DNA of 64,000 nucleotides from Phoenix dactylifera (taxonomy: Eukaryota > Streptophyta > Magnoliopsida > Arecales > Arecaceae): NCBI RefSeq assembly GCF_009389715.1, contig NC_052402.1:24190013-24254012 (forward strand). Reading direction: 5' to 3'. The notes beneath the pieces are model-generated. The model did no database searches and was not told the origin of the DNA. It saw only the letters and a list, made by a program, of their open reading frames with translations. The position numbers were made by a program, and so were the translations under genes. This document shows, in pieces, positions 1-11,784 of this stretch (position 1 is the first letter of the stretch; every line of letters begins with the position of its first letter).

Positions 1-2124
1 ATTAAACACAAAGATTCTGAAAGTGCCTTAATGTTATTGAAATATGTATTTTTCAATCGTAACAATTTAAGATGAGCTACATTGTGAAAGATACATATCT
101 CATATTATGACTTAGAAAGCTTCTATTGAAAATCCTATGTAATTCAGAATCCGATTTTGTATAAAAGTTTAAACTCCATATGATTACTAAATAAAATGTT
201 AATGTAAGAAAAACAGAATTTATTTTGATTGCTCCGATACGCATCCGAAACATATCATTTCTTATCTTCAAAGTATACTAATTTTGATTCAAATGATGTG
301 TCTTACGATGATCTTGATTGCAAGTAAATATTTTTAAAATATATGACTTTATTTTAATATTTAAAAAATTTTTTGAGCTTCATGTATACATTGCTGAAGA
401 ACTGTGATTAAGAAATTGAGTTCTATAAATACACATACCTCAATGATCATCTATATGTTTTTCTCTCCTACATTCTTAGAAACTATCATCAGAATATATA
501 TATATAGAGTGAATACTATAAATTTTGAATAATTCTAGATCACTCTACATTCTCGATAACATAGAATTTCAGTTTTATTCACGTTTATTATTAAATTCTG
601 AAATTCAACCAAAGAAAAGAATGATTAAAGAAGAATGCATCTTTTGAGGGGGAGCTTTAGATATTCAGTATCTTATCCTAAAGAAACTTTAATTTGATGC
701 ATACCTTGAATTTTATGGATTGATTTTGATGAACCTCCTTATATTGCAAGACATGCTTTAATTACCTTGAGATGAGTTCTATAAAGGCTGTCTTATCTCA
801 AACCTTGAGTCTTATGAAAATGAGCTGAAACTTATAGAAAATATATTGTTGAGATTGACAATTTTATGAACATTATCTTCAAATTCTAAACTCTTAAATG
901 GAATGATCAATAGAGGGGGAGAAAGAAAATTTCAGAAGGAGAGGTCTCACGGAACTTAATTACATAAATCTATAGAAGAGGGAAAGAATACTAAATGAAA
1001 AGTGATCCTAATACTCTCCAATATGTATCATCTGAAATTTAAATCTGAAAATCTTTATGATACACCTTGAGGCATGTTATTTGGTTAATATATCTTCTGC
1101 ACAAATCATGAACCAAATTGCAATTCAAATAGTTGATCTTAAGAGCCTCTAATTTAATGAAAAAAAGGGGAGAATAACGTGTTAAATTTTCTTGAGTATC
1201 TCGTAGAAAATCTATTTTGGAATTCACTAATGAGTCCTAATTGGCTTGCTCTTTAGAACTTCAATATTGTGCCAATTCATATTTTTATATATGTATCAAA
1301 TTGTGCTTACTTTCTACAGAGATAAAAGAAAGTCTCTAAAGAAATCATGTTGCATGATTTCATATTTTGGTGTTTGTGCCCCAATGATCTTATTATCATT
1401 AAAGAACTTTGAAGTTATTAAGACTTAATGATCCAACATGATGATGTGTCTTTTACATATATAGGTTTTGACCTGTTACTCTGAAAATTAATTAAATTGC
1501 TCTCCTGTTGATAAAACACTTAATAGATTGGGCAAAAGATCTTAAATGAACAAGCTTTCATACTTATTATTGAAGAGATGTTAGACTTCCATTCGTGCTT
1601 TTCATTGAATATCATTTGTGGTACTTCTTGAATTAACCTAAGAGAGATTCCACCCACACTTGATTAGAAAACTATCTGTGGTATCAAATTAGAAAACTTC
1701 TTGAAATCACATTCAATGTGTTCTGCTCTGAAATTATCTTAATTGGCTCTGATCTGTGCTCACTAATCTGATTCCAATATTATTGCCTTGAGTTATATGA
1801 TTCATATTCTTGCAATAATTCAACATTCAAATCAGAGTACAATAAGGAAAAGAAATATTTGTGCTTAATGTTTCCCTATTTTTTTGATGTTGTCAAAAAG
1901 GGGGAGAAATATTTAAGTATATGCTTATAATGCTTTTTGTATTGAGTACAAATCAGCTTAAATTGATTGTGTTAAGCTGATTGAATCTAAAGCAGTATCA
2001 TGAAGTATGTTTCAAATATATATGTTTTCTACTTCATGCAACTTAGCTATGTATTACTTCTAGAAAACAATATCTTTTATATTGCATATACTCCAAGTTT
2101 TGTCATCATCAAAAAGGGGGAGAT
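1..2124 (+). mobile_element. Sirevirus-like Ty1-copia element, 3' internal region (fossil)
   Basis: AT-rich sequence without a recognisable protein, lying directly upstream of a long LTR. It holds five purine tracts of the form AAAAAGGGGGAGA (near 645, 910, 1160, 1890 and 2111). The last abuts the LTR and is in the position of the polypurine tract that primes plus-strand synthesis. Repeated PPT-like motifs upstream of the 3' LTR are a known signature of the Sirevirus (SIRE/Maximus) lineage. The gag-pol part and the 5' LTR must lie to the left, outside the window. Lineage call is by inference from the purine tracts. Confidence 0.6.
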
Positions 2125-2376
2125 TGATGACCCAAAGATTGATTCATAGATTGATTTTGATGATCACAAAACCTTGAAGTATAGATACTAATGTTTATGT
2201 TGCAAGGAGAAAGATATTTATGTTGCAAGGAACATAGCAAGTTGGAAGAACACAAGAAGGCCTCTAAAAGCACTCAAGAAAAGTTGGAAGAAAGCTACAA
2301 GTTATTGGCCCAAGTCTCAAGTTCAAAAGATTCAAATTGGAGGAGCAAATTCAAGGAAAATTTAAAAGAATAGTCT

Positions 2377-3110
2377 TCGAGTCGACTCCTGAGGAATTCG
2401 AGTCGACTCCAATGCTTGGCGAGTCAACTCGAGAGTAGAACGAGTCGACTCCAGGGTGTAAAAGGCAGAAAAGTCAGAGAGGGATTTTCGACCCTGAGAT
2501 TCGAGTCGACTCCTGAGGAATGCGAGTCGACTCCAATGGTTGTCGGGTCGACTCCAAAGAAAGCGAGAGTCGACTCTCAGTGGTACACAAGGGAAAACTC
2601 AGAGAAGCAGTTTTTGGACACTGAGATTCGAGTCGACTCCCACAAAGTCCGAGTCGACTCCAAAGACAGCGCAACCCCAAGACAGAAGACGGTATTTTCG
2701 TCTCTGAGAGGCGAGTCGACTCCAAGACAAGTCGAGTCGACTCCAAGGCAGCGCGGCTCCAAAATACAGAGGATCAGTTTTCCGACTCTGAGATTCGAGT
2801 CGACTCCCAGACAGCTCGAGTCGACTCCAAGGCAGCACTACACTAAGATGACAGAAGACCAACTTTCGAAAACTGAGAGCCGAGTCGACTCCAAGGAAGT
2901 TCGAGTCGACTCCAAGACTGGACGAGCCAAAAGACAGAGGATCGGGAGTTCGGACTCTGGGATTCGAGTCGACTCCCAGGATAGTCGAGTCGACTCGAGT
3001 GGACAAAATTCAAATTTGGAACAGTTGCCGAGTCGACTCCGGAAAAGCTTGAGTCGACTCCCGCTACAGCCGAGTCGACTCCTGATCGCGCGAGTCGACT
3101 CCGATCCCAA
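2377..3110. repeat. GAGTCGACTC palindrome cluster inside the LTR
   Basis: About 20 copies of the 10-bp perfect palindrome GAGTCGACTC or one-base variants, usually in pairs about 20 bp apart, with longer steps of about 60-85 bp between pairs. Because the motif is its own reverse complement, both strands read open in several frames as RVDS or ESTPR peptides; these are not proteins. The solo LTR at 58059 carries a parallel cluster. Confidence 0.85.
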
Positions 3111-3589
3111 CGGTAATATTGTCAGGAGGTGCAGACTGGTTCCAACGGCTATATTTTTGTCTCTAACGGCTATATTCTTGTTTCCACTCCATCTAAAGCT
3201 ATAAAAACAAGAAGAGAGCTAGGGGAGAACTCATGGAAGTGGGAGAGAACTTTTAGGGAAGAGATTCCAAACAGATTACAAGGGAAATCTCCCAAAAGCA
3301 CAAAAGGGCCATTCAAAGTGAAATAGAGGGAAGAAGAGCATCCAAGTGAATCCCAAAGCTTCCTCTCCATCCGTGTGCTGCCTCAGTGATCCTCCACTTC
3401 GTGCCAAATCAGAAGAGGGTCAAGTAAAGAAGAAGTCGAGCTCCTTCATCTTCCAAACTCGTTTGAGGACTTCACTTTACTCTATTTGCTTATAGTGTTA
3501 TATTTGCTTGTTTAAGAAGCTTTGATTTATCTTAAACTTTGTTATAATATCTTGTAACTTGATTCAATCACGGGATTGAATCAAGGGGT

Positions 3590-3840
3590 AAAGGTTTGTT
3601 GGTGAGCCAAAGGGAAAACCAACGGTGTAAGGTTTGTTGGTGAGCCAAAGGGAAAACCAACGGGGTTTAGGTTTGTTGGTGAGCCGAGGGTAAAACCAAC
3701 GTGTAAGGGTTTGATTGTGAGCCCGGGAAAACAATCGGAGTGGTTCTAGTCGGTGAGCCTGGGAAAACCGACCGAGTTCGTTGTGCGCTCGTAAAACAAC
3801 AAGTTGGGTTGTGAGCTTGTAAAACAACCGGCTGTAATCG
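3590..3840. repeat. Short tandem repeats in the LTR (GTGAGCC / AAAACCAAC)
   Basis: Six to seven diverged repeats of roughly 35-40 bp, each carrying a GTGAGC core followed by a (G)AAAACAAC/AAAACCAAC block. The same block is at 59600-59770 in the solo LTR and, badly eroded, at about 11050-11280. It is a family-specific part near the 3' end of the LTR. Confidence 0.75.
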
Positions 3841-4189
3841 GTAGGATTATAGTGAAATTCCCAAGAGGTCTTGGGGAGTGGATGTAGGTGCTGGGGTGCA
3901 CCGAACCACTATATGTCCTTTGTGTTTGTAATGCCTCTAGTTATTGTCTAACTAACACACTTACTTACTTAGATAAATTGCTTGCTTAATTCTTATCCGC
4001 ACATCCTTTAGTTGCAAGCATATTTAATCAAGTCGAAGTCTATACATCAAACCCTTGCTAAGTTTAACTTTCACTGTGCATCTATACAACTTAGCATAGT
4101 TAATCAAAAAGTTTTAGAAGTAGCATAAAAGTTTTGAAAGACCCAATTCACCCCCCCTCTTGGGTTGTATCTACTGGGCAACACACTAG

Positions 4190-7100
4190 CATAAGGAACA
4201 CGCCACATTCGCTTCTCCTCCTCCTCCTCAGACTATGGTGACATACTTGCAAAAAACCTAAAATGCGTAGCAAGTGGAGTACTCATAGGCTTGTATCTCT
4301 GCATACCAAAGTTTTCAAGTATTTTCTCAATATAGTCTATGACAAAATTAACTTGCCCGCTTTCTGATCCCTTTAGATTTTCATACCCAAAATTTTATTA
4401 ACTGCACCCAAATCTTTCATCTCAAATTCACCATTAAGCTGAGCCTTCAAACTATTGATCTCAAATATGTTCTTAGAAGCAAGGAGCATGCCATCAACGT
4501 ACAACAATATGTACACAAAACAAAAGAACCATTTGAGATCTTCCTGTGATAGACAAAACTATTATAGTCAATTCTAGTGTAACCATGCTCAACCATAAAG
4601 GTTTCAAACCATATTCCTAGGAGATTGCTTTAAACCGTATAAGAATTTTTTCAACAAGCAAACAAGGTCTTTTTTTTTTCTGAGCAACAAAACCCTCTGG
4701 CTGATGCATATAAATCTATTCCTTAAGCTTGTCATGTAGAAAAGCTATCTTGACATCAAACTACTCAATATCTAAGTCAAACAATGCAGCCATAGAAAAC
4801 AATGTGTGAATAGAGCTATGTTTTACAATAGGAGAGAACACTTCATTAAAGTTTATACCTTCTCGCTGACTATAGCCCTTTGCCACTAAATGTGCCTTGA
4901 ACCTTGGCGCTTCAACCCCTACGGGTTCTTCTTTTTTCTTAAAAACCTATTTTCAATCAATAATCTTCTAGCCCTCAGGCTGTTTCACTAATTCCCAAAT
5001 ATGGTTCTTATGAAGAGACTCAATCTCCTATAGCAATTAACCACTAAGAAGAATTACTACTAGTGATAGCCTCCTGGTATCTAGAAAGCTCTAGAGCATC
5101 AATACTCTTTCCCGTAGATAATGCATAAGACACGAGATCCGCATACCCATCTTTGTGGGGGCCTAATCTATCTCCTCTTCCCCAGTGGCAATACTATATT
5201 GTTGCTGCTCCTGTGGTACATCCAAACACATCAATGCACCTCTTTCTTAATATGCTAAACTGAAGTGCTGCCTTGTATTTTATTAGGAGTTTCACACTCA
5301 AGCTCCACTGCTCATTGACATCGTAATCTTTACCTACTTCTGAAACTCCTTTTGCATGGTCGACAATAGCAAATTCATTAAATTCACATCTCTACGGACA
5401 ATCAAAACCAAGGAAGATGAATCTGAACACCACAACCTATAAGCCTTAACCCCTAATGCATAGCCCAGGAATATGCATTTCTTTGCCCTATGCTAAAGTT
5501 TACTGTCATTCGCATAAGCATAAGCAGGACACCCAAAAACTCTTAAATCAGAATAATAAGCAGAAGAACCAGACCATACCTCAAATAGAGTCTTACAATC
5601 AATAAGAGTTGATGGAGATCTATTCACCAAGTACCATGCCATATTAATTGCTTCGGCTTAAAAGTTCTTAGACAAACTAGCATTGATAACATGCAACGAG
5701 CCCTTTCTAAAAGAGTTATGTTCATGTGCTCTACAACTCCATTCTGCTGTGATATTTTTCTCATAGTGTGGTGTCTTACTATTCCTTTATTCTTGCGAAA
5801 CTCATCAAATTCGCCTTTGCAAAATTTTAAACCATTAAATGTCCTGAAACACTTAATCTTCTTACCAGTCTGCTTCTCAATAAGTGTCTTGCATTGCTTG
5901 AAGGTGACAAACACATCACTCTTTTGCTTCAAAAAATATACCCAAACCATTCTCAAATGGTCATCAATGAACGTCAACAAATACCAAGAACCAGCCTTGG
6001 ACGGAACAAAGAAGGGCTCCAAAGATTAGAATGGATGTAATCCACTGTGCCCTTAGTCCTATGAACAATTGAACTAAATTTAACTCTCGTCTACTTGCCA
6101 AAGATACAATACTCACAAAAGTCGAGCTTACCAATTTTCTGACCACCCAATAAACCTTGCTGGCTCAACATTGTCATACCTCTTTAACTCATATGACCCA
6201 GGCTCATATGCCATAAGCAAGTAGCATCTAAATCAAAATTTGATGAAGATGATACTAATGCTGCACTAATAACCATGCTACCCTGAAGCAAATAGAGGCC
6301 ATTTACTAATTTTCCTTTACTCACAACAAGAGCACCTTTGCAGACTTTCAAAACTCCACCTTCACCGGCGTATTTGTATCCTTGGGAGTCAAGAATACTC
6401 AAAGAAACAAGATTTTTCTTTAAGTTTGGTACATGCCGAACATCATTCAAAGTTCGAACAATTCCATCATGCATCTTAATCTGAACTATGCCAATCCCAA
6501 CAACTTGACATGATAAGTTTAGCTTTGAGTTTAACACAGTCTTTCATAATGTGCCCTTTCCTCTTACAATAATTGCATATTATATTTTTAACTCTAGATT
6601 TTGATCTAGATTTTTGTTTATTGCTACTAGAACCCTTCTGCTTAGGTCTACCTCTAGCAATCAAACCATTAGTCTGATTGTCATTCGAATTTTCAGACAC
6701 CCTCTTCTTCAACTCCTTAGAGTTCAAAGTACCTTTTACATCTTCAATAGAAATAGTTTTTCTCCCATATAACATAGTTTCAACAAAATGCTCAAAAAAA
6801 GGTGGCAATGAACACAACAAAATTGGGGCATGATCCTCATCATCGACCTTACAATCTATATTTTTCAAAACAAGAATATTTTTTTTTAAATTCATCTAGA
6901 TGGTTAGAGATTGGTATACCTTCATATGAAAAGTATAAAGTCATTGCTTCATGTACAAATGATTGGTGAGAGACTTCGTCATATACCGAGACTTTAATAG
7001 AAGCCACAACAAAGCAGTAGAAATCTCATCTACAACCTTTGGCAGCACCACATCAGCCAATGATAGCTGAATGCAACTGTATGCCCACTCCAAAATATCT

Positions 7101-7383
7101 TCTTTTTCTTCCATCGTTGTCAAACCTTCTTTACCCTTCAAGGCCTAAAGTAGCCCTTGTTGCACATCAGAGATTAAAATCACTCTTTCCATTAAATTTC
7201 TCTATTTTGAACTTCGCAGAAACTTTTGTAGCCATCCCAGAAACCTAAAACTAACAATTGATTGCACAACCACATAGATCTGAAAGCTATTCGGAAAACC
7301 AGTAATGTAACTCAACACCCAAAAACGAAACTGAAATAACCCCAGATCCAATCAAAAAATAACCTATGGCATTGATACCAATT
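4190..7383 (-). mobile_element. Ty1-copia element, internal region (fossil, minus strand)
   Basis: Reading leftwards on the minus strand from about 7380: a tRNA-Met type primer binding site (TGGTATCAA..., 7365-7382), a gag relic with a CCHC zinc knuckle (about 6476-6895), a gag-pre-integrase segment with LWHMSLGHMS (about 6184-6537), an integrase core (about 5620-6020) and reverse transcriptase with the YVD box near 4500. The order fixes it as Ty1-copia. The copy is broken in many places and old. Its 3' end (RNase H and LTR) is not here because the reading stops where the Sirevirus-like LTR begins, so the younger element appears to have inserted into this one. Confidence 0.8.
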
Positions 7384-7771
7384 TGTTGTGATTGCAACCA
7401 ATTGTACTAGCTAATTTGAAATAGAGAATAAAATAAAGCAAAACAACCATATAGGAGAAACAGAAATTTAAGGTGGTTCGGCCTTTGGCTTATGTCCACC
7501 AGAGATGAGAGGAAGAAATTTCACTATATCAAAAGAGGAGAAATTACAAGAGTGGCTTACAAATATGATGAAGAGAGAAAAAAATTTAAGAACAACTCCC
7601 AAGAAATGGTGACGGTTGCCCACTTCTATCATGTGGCCAAAAAGAGTCAATAAAAATGGTTCATGTGACCTAACTAAAGTCACATATAAGAACAAACAAA
7701 AAAAAAACAATTGGGTATGGTGAGGTGTACCAAACTAACATACACCAACCCACTCAATGCATGCCACATCA
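7384..7771 (-). mobile_element. LTR of the Ty1-copia fossil (5' LTR, minus strand)
   Basis: Next to the primer binding site the plus strand begins TGTTGTGATTGC, so on the minus strand the LTR ends in ...CACAACA. The other end is placed at CACATCA near 7771, which gives an LTR of about 390 bp. That outer end is a guess because the second LTR is outside the window. Confidence 0.5.
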
Positions 7772-8590
7772 TAAAACTACCATTTTTTTTTTTGGAGGGG
7801 GAGGGGGTAATGCACAAATTTATTTTAGTTGGTTCACACCTATTGGTAATAGATGCTCATGTTGTACATATTGATGCACACTTGAAAATATTCAAATACT
7901 TAAGAAGATAAGGGTATGATGGTGTAGTCATTTTTTTTAAAAATCTTTTTTTAGGACTAATTCTTAGATGAGGTCGCTTTTGATTACCCTATTTTACATT
8001 TCTTCCTTATTTTTGTTAGATCATATTTTGGATGTAGGACACTTATAAAAAACGCGATTTAGCTAAAATCTGCGTGTGAGAATGGAGGGATAAGTACACC
8101 CGAGGGAATACACTGATCCTTCAACCTCAAAGTTAGTGTGCCACCGTGCACTCCACGAAGTCTAGATGGGGAAAGCCGTATGGCTTTGTAGGCATATGTC
8201 ACTAGTCTCACCACAAGTAACAAAGCCGTTCCACCGTATCATTGTGATCATGTCTTGAAAAGAAAGATGATGCTCAATATCTTCACTCTTTTCCGTACGG
8301 TATAGAACCCAAGCTTCTAGGCCATGGTACATGGAATCGTACTGTTTTCTTGGTACAATGCTGAGTCATACTAATCTAATATAAGTACAGTCAAAAAAAA
8401 AAAAAAAAACTTAGAGGGGGAGGAGGGGCAGCCACGTGGTTTTTCTAGAGCCTACTAGAATGTTAAGCCCTATTCCCCTAGTCGGCAGCTTTGTTTGTCT
8501 TCAGTAAATATGAGTGATGCAAAATGCGATAATAATGCAAGCTAATTCAATGATTGCTGCTAGAAAAATGATAGTACCGTGGATAATTCT
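7772..8590. other. Intergenic, no recognised feature
   Basis: AT-rich sequence with poly-T and poly-A tracts (near 7780, 7930 and 8394) and no protein similarity I can see. Confidence 0.5.
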
Positions 8591-9250
8591 TTTTTTTGGG
8601 TATATCGACGACTCACATAATGGGCATGGGTGTTGCCCAATAAATCAGAAAGTAAAATAGGCTATAGAAGAGACGGAACAGAAGCCTGGTCCACCCAGAT
8701 AAACTCGCTTGAATGATGAGCTGCATAGGAGGCACCCAATCCGTTGCACTGTTGGTATCTCTGTAAGCATGAGTAGCCCGATGGAGGACACATTCGCCTA
8801 ATAGATGGCGAATATCGTAGAATAGTCGCATTCTTCCATCAATACTTCGGTCTTTTGGATCTCCTCGATCACCATGGCGGAATTCTCGCAAGAATGATGC
8901 AGTTTGCCCCCAGCACCCATCTCGCATAGGACACTCCCTGACATGCTTCTCTAATCTCGGTGCTGTCGATAGACTGATCGAAAATACGCCGACCTCCGAC
9001 CGCCATTAATCTAACCTGCTGATCTCTGATGACAATGTCAGCGCTGTAGCATGCACCCTCCTGGTACTGCAGTCGATGCCCGCATGGTTGTATTTATTTG
9101 CGGGATCGGAACATGATCGGTAGCAATCCTGTGCAAAGTGGAAGGACTTCGGCGGCAATTTGGAGCCACATGCCTGCAGGTCTAACACAACTAGGCTGAA
9201 ATATCCTGGCAAAGGCCTTTTTAATTTAATAAAAAAAAAAGAAGGCAAAG
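8590..9250 (-). mobile_element. LINE 3' fragment with RNase H remnant
   Basis: On the minus strand the sequence reads as a plant LINE RNase H (RVT_3-type) domain. Recognisable pieces are a segment with STEIREACQG and YARWVLGA (about 8890-8970) and a C-terminal piece with THAYRDTNSATDWV (about 8733-8775). After TDWV, near 8733, the reading continues one frame over as an ASYAAHHSSEFIW-like tail, so there is a 1-nt frameshift. No reverse transcriptase precedes it, so this is a 5'-truncated, dead copy. A T-run at about 8589-8596 may be its poly(A) tail on the minus strand. Boundaries are approximate. Confidence 0.6.
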
Positions 9251-9990
9251 CCCTTCCTAGGTGATATCAACAAACAGGAGGGTGACATAATTTTTGGAGC
9301 TTGTCAATATTGGATTACAATTCCAAACATGGGCTGAGTTAATAGCTTCTCTCATGCCCTCGAGCTGCTTTAGATACTTACTAATGCCAAAGAGTAAATC
9401 CATGGTGGAGATGATTTATGACATTAAGGCTCCATTGGATGATGCTTTAATTTTGGGTTAAAAATTACTTTTGACGGAAGCTGTATTTCGAGATTAGGAA
9501 ACTAATTTGGGCGAGGCAGTTTTTGCTGTAGAAGTATTTGGCTGTCACAGTCTAAAAACTATCCTGAAACTGTAGAAGTAATTTACTGCATGCTTGAATA
9601 TCAAAGCCAAAATTACTTTTGAGTGACAAAATACTTAAAAAAGACAAGCGCACAAAAAAGATTCTGAAACTGTTTGGCTATGAGGTAAATGAGTACCATG
9701 CCACAAACGGAGTTTAATAATTACCACATAACATGTTGTTTTGCTCAAAGCTAATATGAATAAAAATAAAATAAAATAACATAAAATTGTATAATTCCAT
9801 TATATATTCCAACAAAAAGAAGATTACGCTTAAGTTTCGCACTCTCGGTACTAGATCTGTTACCAATACCATACTAATACAGTATCAATATGTTTGGTAC
9901 GAGATAGTACACCAGTAGGGCAAATCTTGGTTACATTAATATGCTCCAGTAGCCTATCACATTAACTCATCACGTATACTATCATGCACT
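9250..9990. other. Intergenic; GGTAC-type repeat relic near 9830
   Basis: The stretch 9430-9700 has the look of a non-autonomous element but I could not find its ends. At about 9834-9910 it carries a diverged copy of the repeat seen at 17165-17370, sharing the run TTCGC..CTCGGTAC followed by ACTAG/ACTAATACAGT and GGTACG. Otherwise nothing recognised. Confidence 0.4.
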
Positions 9991-11030
9991 TAACTCATAA
10001 AGTTATATAACATCCTCATGGTCAACATCACTCACAACAAATGGCATATGATCATTAATAATCTTATCAAAGTCCTTATCATACTTTGCATGCTTCCTGA
10101 TATAGTTAAGAATTACCATTTCGGTTGAATATAGCCTATTTATTCTTTCAAACTCTAAGTATATACTCTATGATATTTCAGAGTGATGTATGAGCTTAGT
10201 CGAATGTCGCATTTGGATCCCGTATTAGTTGATTGCTACATTGAAATTTAGTAATTTAAGGCCTTTCCCATTTGAACAATGGCAAGTATCCTTTCATGCT
10301 TAGATACCCTACATCAATAACATAATATTTCTATATTTCAAAGTAAAAATAATATTATGTAAAATGGAAGTTATATTCATTCCACTCATGAAGTTGGAAA
10401 TATAAGTTATTTGTTTCACTCACCACATCTTAGGTGTGGAGAATATGTGTTTCATGAGCGGTGCCTTTCCACCTATCCCATACAAATATAAAATATATGC
10501 CAAAGCCAAACATTACTATGATGTTCTGTATGCAATGATATCCCCTCTCTATACAGGAAATTTGTATATCCACATGAACCACTATATAAACATATGTTCC
10601 ATCAATATCACCAATACAATTCCATTCATTACATAACAAACAAAGCAGGATAACTAATAAATATACAGAAATGTACAACTCAAATATACAAAGATAAGAT
10701 ATCATATTAAGTCCATACTTTAAAATATAGGTAAAATTGCAATCTTTGTTGACTGTATTCAGCGATGGTATCATTATAATTTGATGGTTGTTTTACCATG
10801 TCAATTGCAAAAAGCTCCAATGCTTGGACAACTATATGACATTGTCCGTTAATAGTCTCTCTAGAATGTTGAAATTGTTCTTGAATAAATCTATTCCAAC
10901 TCATGGCCCATGGTACCTATTGTTTCTTCAATGTTTATATCTCTAGTACTTGTCAAATCATACTTGTCCCAAAACAAATTGCAAAGATTTTGAAACATAT
11001 GTATCTCCATTTAAGTTTGCCCATAGCATC
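9990..11030 (-). pseudogene. PIF/Harbinger transposase relic (HARBI1-like)
   Basis: On the minus strand, pieces in different frames match the plant PIF/Harbinger (DDE_Tnp_4) transposase in the right order. They are an N-terminal helical part with RFIQEQFQHSRETI (about 10707-10904), then CIGDIDGTYV with the first catalytic Asp, then QNIIVMFGFG and WKGTAHETHIL (about 10430-10620), and weaker C-terminal stretches down to about 10010. Family members usually have AHDS where this copy reads AHET, so a catalytic Asp is changed. Several frame changes and stops show it is dead. I did not find terminal repeats. A DNA-transposon relic, not a host gene. Confidence 0.7.
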
Positions 11031-11039
11031 TACTACTAA

Positions 11040-11521
11040 GACCATACATAAATTCATAATTGGTGTATATAGTTGATTGCTTGAAAAATCAATTAGATTG
11101 ATTGTGAACCCGAGTAAAATAATTGGTGTATATTTTGGTTAATTTTCTAAAAAATCAACTAAGTTGATTATAAACCCGAAAAATAATCGATTAAAAGTTT
11201 TGGTTGATTGTCTGAAAAATCAACTGGGTTTGGTTATAAACTTAGAAAACAACTGTACTATAATCTAGGTTATAGATTATTGTGAAATTCTCAAAAAATC
11301 TTGAAAAGTGGACGTAAGTGTAAGATTGGCACCGAACTACTATAATTTTTTTATATTTGCATTGATTGCTTTACTTGTATTTATCTTTAGCATATTTACT
11401 TATTAGTTTGCTACTAAAGTTCATATTCTTCTATCAAGTATTTGATTCCGCTGCATTCACTTAAAGTTTTTGAACAACCCAATTTACCCCCTTCTCTCTT
11501 AGGCTGCATACCTGGGCAACA
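11040..11521 (+). mobile_element. Eroded 3' end of an LTR, same family as 2125-4183
   Basis: It shares the LTR's 3' layout: diverged TTGATTGT..AAACCC..AAAACAAC repeats, a GTGAAATTC..GAAAAGTGGACGTAAG stretch, an ACCGAACTACTATA block, a C-rich AATTTACCCCC stretch, and the terminal CTGGGCAACA at 11521. It is much more diverged than the other two copies, so it is an older insertion. The 5' part is not recognisable. Confidence 0.65.
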
Positions 11522-11784
11522 GTCGGGCATGAGGAGGGCATTCATGGCATGACGAGGTGGGTGGTGGAGTCCTCCATGTCGACGATGTTTGCAATGATGA
11601 AAAGAGTGATGTTGGTGTTTGGGGAAGGGGTTAAGGGGCTGGATTTGTGTGTGCTTGTTCTAGTAGAGCTAAGCGAGCTTGGAGATTTTGGGGAAGACGA
11701 GGTGATTCCACTTGAGTTTACGATAGAAGGTGGGAAGGATGGGGGTGATGTCGCTGAAGAAAATGTCGAGGCTGAGAGTAGCAA
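11522..11784. other. Coding-like sequence flanking the TRIM
   Basis: A stretch open in at least one frame on each strand, rich in acidic residues on the plus strand, interrupted at 11785 by the TRIM concatemer. The sequence after the TRIM (12842-12960) is similar in character. I do not recognise a family. Confidence 0.3.

Larger units (their letters stand above)
2125..4183 (+). mobile_element. 3' LTR of the Sirevirus-like element
   Basis: It starts with TGATGACC right after a purine tract and ends with GGGCAACA, giving the TG...CA LTR ends. It is about 2.06 kb long, matching the 1971-bp solo LTR at 58059-60029 in both layout and sequence. Parts in order: a short AT-rich lead, a cluster of GAGTCGACTC palindromes (about 2377-3110), a CT/GA-rich middle, a run of short GTGAGCC/AAAACCAAC repeats (about 3590-3840), and a C-rich end near 4150. 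The 5' start is set by the purine tract and is good to a few bases. Confidence 0.75.

Noticed and set aside
2416-3204. 262-residue open reading with ESTPR/RVDS repeats (and relatives at 58194-58998)
   Set aside because: It arises from the GAGTCGACTC palindrome in the LTR; both strands read open for the same reason.
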